A DNA stretch of 64,000 nt, taken from positions 1,798,001 through 1,862,000 of the forward strand of contig NZ_BAABHY010000001.1 in NCBI RefSeq assembly GCF_039542345.1, written 5' to 3'. The DNA is from Orbus sasakiae (GTDB taxonomy: Bacteria > Pseudomonadota > Gammaproteobacteria > Enterobacterales > Orbaceae). Positions 60,951 through 64,000 of the stretch are shown in pieces (within the stretch, counting starts at the first letter, position 1; the number at the start of each line of letters is the position of its first letter). The translations under genes were made by a program, and so were the position numbers. The notes beneath the pieces are model-generated. The model did not search any database, had not been told where the DNA came from, and worked only from the letters and a program-made list of their open reading frames with translations.

Positions 60951-61574
60951 TTACCGCGGTAAGAGACTCAATTCGTTACACTCTTTTTTTAGTTGATTCT
61001 TTTGCTTTTCACTCAGCGTTGCAACATGTTGCCCCTTTAAAGCGCAATGTAATGTATACAATACATTGATTGAGACGCTTTTATTATTGCGTTTTAATTT
61101 TAAAAAACAACGATGTGGGCCTTGACGCTTAAATTCGTCTAAATTGACAATTCCAGCCCGGTATAATGCCCGTTCCAATGAAACGTTCATATTAGGGAGA
61201 TCCTTAATACGCGATTCTTTTACACGTTGTCTTAATTGTTTATCTTTGAAAGCATATTCAATGACCATCTGAATAATACGTTTTAATTGCTGTTGATTTT
61301 GCCATAAGCGATCTGTTACTTGGTAGTATTGCAATAATTTCACAATCACACCAGTGTCAAAAGCTAAAGCTTTCATGTTGAGTTCACTAAACATTGTTAA
61401 ATATTCTGAATGCCCCCTTAAGTAAAGCTTATCGGCATAAATCCAAGCAAACATTGTGTCATCAAAACATACTCCCGATCCCCCAAAAAGCGGCTTAATA
61501 GTGATTCGTTCAAGATTGTCTGCGGAAAAACAAGCTAATAATTTGTCAGTTATTGTTCTGGTATTTTCTTTCAT
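60951..61574 (-). CDS. sxy: Competence regulator Sxy/TfoX
   Basis: A 207-residue protein with a TfoX N-terminal domain (about 1-105; ITIKPLFGGSGVCFDDTMFAWI, given by its parts KPLFGGSG and FDDTMFAW; YLRGH) and a TfoX C-terminal domain (about 115-207; KDLPNMNVSLERALYRAGI). Sxy works with CRP at CRP-S promoters of DNA-uptake genes in Pasteurellaceae and Enterobacteriaceae. No competence genes adjoin it. The family is clear; whether the organism is naturally transformable is not. Confidence 0.88.
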   Translation of the reverse strand: MKENTRTITDKLLACFSADNLERITIKPLFGGSGVCFDDTMFAWIYADKLYLRGHSEYLTMFSELNMKALAFDTGVIVKLLQYYQVTDRLWQNQQQLKRIIQMVIEYAFKDKQLRQRVKESRIKDLPNMNVSLERALYRAGIVNLDEFKRQGPHRCFLKLKRNNKSVSINVLYTLHCALKGQHVATLSEKQKNQLKKECNELSLLPR

Positions 61575-61902
61575 TATTCCATCACCATCGTGTTGATTGT
61601 TTGACTTACTGATTTAACTTACCTTATTGTTAATTTAACGTAAATTATTTGTAAGCAAAACGTTTTATTTGAAATGAAATAATGTTTTGCGATCTCTATT
61701 CCAAATAATAAACAATGAATTAACGTATTTTACAGTCTGTTTATATTCAGGTAGGTCATTTGGTATTATCTCTGGCGATTATTTCTTAATATAACTTTAC
61801 TCAATAAACCACCATGCAACCGATAATATGATTGTTATTCTAATCTAAAGATAATACAATTCTGGCTAATGATAAAAAATAGTCCCTATTTAGCGGAACA
61901 TA
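61575..61902. other. Divergent spacer sxy / secreted unknown
   Basis: AT-rich 328 bases. The one structure seen is an imperfect inverted repeat, GCAAAACGTTTTATTT (61655-61670) against GAAATAATGTTTTGC (61676-61690), 80-115 bases upstream of sxy. It could fold in the sxy leader, where the Haemophilus gene is known to have a regulatory structure, but the similarity is only positional. Confidence 0.35.
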
Positions 61903-62556
61903 ATGAAAATTATTTTCACATTTTTAACTCTTTTGTGTTCATTTACAGCAATAGCTAATGACAAAAATAATGATATTAATCAATTAATTATATCCTTCGT
62001 GGAATGTGATGCACAATTCTTTTCTGACATTTCAAGTTACAAAGAGGAACTGTCTTCTTACACACCAGTTAACGATCTTAATCCGCAGCTTGCCTATATT
62101 CCCGTCGCGGATCGCAGTAAAAATGGTTATAACTATCATATATTTAGCAAACCAATTCACTATAAGTCACTTTTACTGACCGGTTACTATGACAGCGCAT
62201 TACCATTAGGAAAATTTGGGGATTATTATTTTTGGGGATTTATTGTTGATAATTCACTCGATGAAATTAAATCATCGCTTGATTTTTTAAGTTGGAGTGA
62301 AATGGAAAAAGATTCACTTTATACCGCTAATCCTAAAATCCGTTTTTCTGACGATGGATTAGATATTTGGCATGAAAAAACAAACATCATCGCGGGTGTT
62401 AAAACGATGCCTGCATTGGGGACTACCGAAAAATTATTACTGCTGGAAAAAAGCCCTGAAATGACATTATTAGTCTGTTCAGTTCAAGGATTTTTTCCAC
62501 CAGAGTTACTACAAACAATTCGTCCCGATATCACACTGAGTCATCTTGTAAAATAG
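61903..62556 (+). CDS. Secreted protein of unknown function
   Basis: A 217-residue product with a regular signal peptide (MKIIFTFLTLLCSFTAIA, cleavage before ND). The mature part contains VECDAQFF near the N-terminus and LLVCSVQGFFPPELLQTIRP near the C-terminus, so one disulfide (about C35-C198) is plausible. SALPLGKFGDYYFWGF and VKTMPALGTTEKLL do not remind me of a known family. GGAA precedes the ATG. Single gene between sxy and glnB; probably periplasmic and restricted to close relatives. Confidence 0.7.
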   Translation: MKIIFTFLTLLCSFTAIANDKNNDINQLIISFVECDAQFFSDISSYKEELSSYTPVNDLNPQLAYIPVADRSKNGYNYHIFSKPIHYKSLLLTGYYDSALPLGKFGDYYFWGFIVDNSLDEIKSSLDFLSWSEMEKDSLYTANPKIRFSDDGLDIWHEKTNIIAGVKTMPALGTTEKLLLLEKSPEMTLLVCSVQGFFPPELLQTIRPDITLSHLVK

Positions 62557-62568
62557 TAATAAGCCTGC

Positions 62569-62907
62569 TTAAATAGCAGCTTCGTCCATTTCGCCTGTAC
62601 GAATACGAATGACTTGTTCCACATCATAAACAAAAATTTTGCCATCACCAATTTTACCCGTCTGAGCTGTTTTCATAATGGTTTCAATACACATTTCAAC
62701 AATCTCGTCTTGAACAATAATTTCGATTTTGACTTTTGGTAAAAAATCGACCATATACTCTGCACCACGGTATAATTCTGTGTGCCCTTTTTGGCGACCA
62801 AACCCTTTCACTTCAGTCACCGTCATTCCCGTGATACCTTGATCGGCTAACGCTTCACGAATATCATCCAGTTTAAATGGTTTAACAATTGCTTCAATTT
62901 TTTTCAT
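62569..62907 (-). CDS. glnB: Nitrogen regulatory protein P-II
   Basis: A 112-residue trimeric signal protein from the second of two adjacent ATGs. KKIEAIVKPFKLDDIREAL, the T-loop GHTELYRGAEYMVDF with the uridylylated Tyr51, the B-loop TGKIGDGKIFV and the C-loop RIRTGE are all intact. It senses 2-oxoglutarate, ATP/ADP and glutamine status. The close neighbour upstream is the glutamine-using nadE, 24 bases away, so both share a transcript; no amtB is nearby, favouring GlnB over GlnK. Confidence 0.96.
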   Translation of the reverse strand: MKKIEAIVKPFKLDDIREALADQGITGMTVTEVKGFGRQKGHTELYRGAEYMVDFLPKVKIEIIVQDEIVEMCIETIMKTAQTGKIGDGKIFVYDVEQVIRIRTGEMDEAAI

Positions 62908-62931
62908 CATGTAATCCTTGTCTTCTTTCTC

Positions 62932-64000
62932 TTAAACTGGCCAGTTTTTCATACCAAAAGCAGAGGTAATTGGATAACGACGCCCCTTACCAAAATTGCG
63001 CGAAGTAATTTTCGGCCCAACCGCTGACTGGCGGCGTTTATATTCATTAATATCCACTAATTTAATGACACGACGTATCGTTTGTTCATCATAACCTAAT
63101 TTCACTAAATCATTAACCGATAGATCTTGCTCAACATACCCTTTTAAGATTCCATCTAAAATATCATAGGGTGGCAAACTATCTTCATCTTTTTGATCCG
63201 GAGCCAGTTCCGCTGAAGGTGGTCTTGTGATCACACGTTCGGGTATCACATATGATAAAGTATTACGGTATTTAGATAATGCAAATACCAAGGTTTTTGG
63301 CACATCTTTTAGCACATCAAAGCCACCGGCCATATCACCATATAACGTTGCATAACCCACTGACATTTCACTTTTATTGCCCGTTGTTAAAACTAACTGA
63401 CGACGTTTATTAGATAATGCCATTAATATGACACCACGACAACGTGCTTGCAGGTTTTCTTCGGTGGTATCACGTGTTGTGTTACCAAACAGTGGCGTTA
63501 ATTGTGACATAAATGCATCAAACATCGACTCAATTGAGGTAATATTAAACTCAACCCCTAAAATTTCGGCTTCTTCTTTTGCATCAGCAATACTGATATC
63601 AGCTGTATAACGAAAGGGCATCATTACCGCTTGCACTTTATCTTTACCTAGTGCATCAACGGCGATAGCTAAGGTTAAAGCAGAATCAATCCCACCAGAT
63701 AAACCTAAAACCGCGCCATTGAAACCATTTTTAGTCACATAATCTCGTGTTGCTAGCACTAATGCCTGATAGATACACGCTAATTGATTTTCTTCGCTAC
63801 ACACTGGCTGAATGTCAGCCTTAAGATAATCCTTAATGACAGCAACATGGGGTTCAAATGATTTCAGCTGGCAAGTCTTATTACCTTGCGAATCACAAAT
63901 AAAGGAACCACCATCAAAAACCAATTCATCTTGCCCACCAATTTGATTCACATAGACAATCGGTAATGCCGTCCTTTTAGCATGATGTTGAACTAACGTT
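62932..64000 (-). CDS. nadE: Glutamine-dependent NAD+ synthetase, C-terminal part
   Basis: The frame is open to the window edge (VQHHAKRTALPIVYVNQIGG is readable before the first possible GTG start), so the gene starts outside. The visible part is the end of the nitrilase-like glutaminase domain (NQIGGQDELVFDGGSF) followed by the ammonia-dependent synthetase: P-loop LGLSGGIDSALTLAIA, TTGNKSEMSVGYATLYGDMAGG (parts TTGNKSE and YGDMAGGF) and RPPSAELAPDQKDEDSLPPY. It amidates nicotinic acid adenine dinucleotide. The two-domain type differs from the short E. coli NadE. First gene of a nadE-glnB unit. Confidence 0.95.
   Translation of the reverse strand, partial: TLVQHHAKRTALPIVYVNQIGGQDELVFDGGSFICDSQGNKTCQLKSFEPHVAVIKDYLKADIQPVCSEENQLACIYQALVLATRDYVTKNGFNGAVLGLSGGIDSALTLAIAVDALGKDKVQAVMMPFRYTADISIADAKEEAEILGVEFNITSIESMFDAFMSQLTPLFGNTTRDTTEENLQARCRGVILMALSNKRRQLVLTTGNKSEMSVGYATLYGDMAGGFDVLKDVPKTLVFALSKYRNTLSYVIPERVITRPPSAELAPDQKDEDSLPPYDILDGILKGYVEQDLSVNDLVKLGYDEQTIRRVIKLVDINEYKRRQSAVGPKITSRNFGKGRRYPITSAFGMKNWPV

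Noticed and set aside
61655..61690. Inverted repeat upstream of sxy as a regulatory RNA
   Set aside because: Imperfect and AT-rich; only its position recalls the structured sxy leader of Haemophilus, with no sequence support.
63949..63951. GTG at 63951 as the start of nadE
   Set aside because: The frame continues to the window edge with sequence typical of the nitrilase domain, so the gene is cut by the window rather than starting there.
1..64000. CRISPR arrays, insertion sequences, prophage genes, rRNA
   Set aside because: I saw no regularly spaced repeats, transposase or integrase motifs, phage structural proteins or rRNA sequence anywhere in the window.

Overview
The window looks like chromosomal DNA of an AT-rich gammaproteobacterium. 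Housekeeping genes (prs, pth, glyQS, rpsF-priB-rpsR-rplI, dapB, glnB, mnmE, waaC-waaF-hldD) are close to Enterobacterales and Pasteurellales versions. The low GC, the short tRNA operon, sugar-acid catabolism genes and a Csu-like pilus are compatible with the Orbaceae (Gilliamella and relatives, insect-gut symbionts). That placement is an inference from gene content; no 16S rRNA is present. I saw no transposon, prophage, CRISPR array or rRNA operon.

Layout. 1-1172: end of cca and a Met-Leu-Gln-Gln tRNA operon. 1189-10848: a periplasmic nucleotidase, an intergenic stretch with two candidate small RNA genes, inner-core LPS genes (waaC, waaF, hldD), cmoM, plsC, a stand-alone mnmD, prs and pth. 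10916-18322: a complete hexuronate block except KDG kinase (uxuA, uxuR, uxuB, uxaC, exuT, eda), whose divergent control region carries near-perfect UxuR/ExuR and CRP sites. 18333-31101: yadGH ABC exporter, DUF218 protein, mnmE, an MHS-type transporter, a secreted adhesin-like protein, cadR, tag, glyQS, yciC, ybaK. 31399-33140: a gdh-glcU pair of Bacillus type.

33179-40887 is the most interesting part: a leftward nine-gene operon encoding a stand-alone PRD protein, an SFCGS-family glycine-rich protein, DUF4312, DUF4311 and DUF4310 proteins, an amidohydrolase, a DgaE-like PLP enzyme, a KDGP-aldolase-like enzyme and an MtlR/LicR-type PTS-controlled activator. The same set is known as a conserved cassette of unknown function in scattered Gram-positive and Gram-negative bacteria. 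I infer uptake and breakdown of an amidated or amino sugar acid, with a transporter that may be PTS-like.

41230-44087: acuI and a divergent pair made of a HutC-type GntR regulator and a TIM-barrel protein of unknown function. 44408-49760: an archaic (Csu/SCPU-type) chaperone-usher pilus operon. 49778-64000: a methyltransferase, a small ORF, ynfA, a cupin/LysR divergent pair, nadR, mltF, tadA, dapB, a second secreted adhesin-like paralogue, fklB, the S6/PriB/S18/L9 operon, sxy/tfoX, a secreted unknown, glnB and the C-terminal part of a glutamine-dependent nadE that runs off the end.
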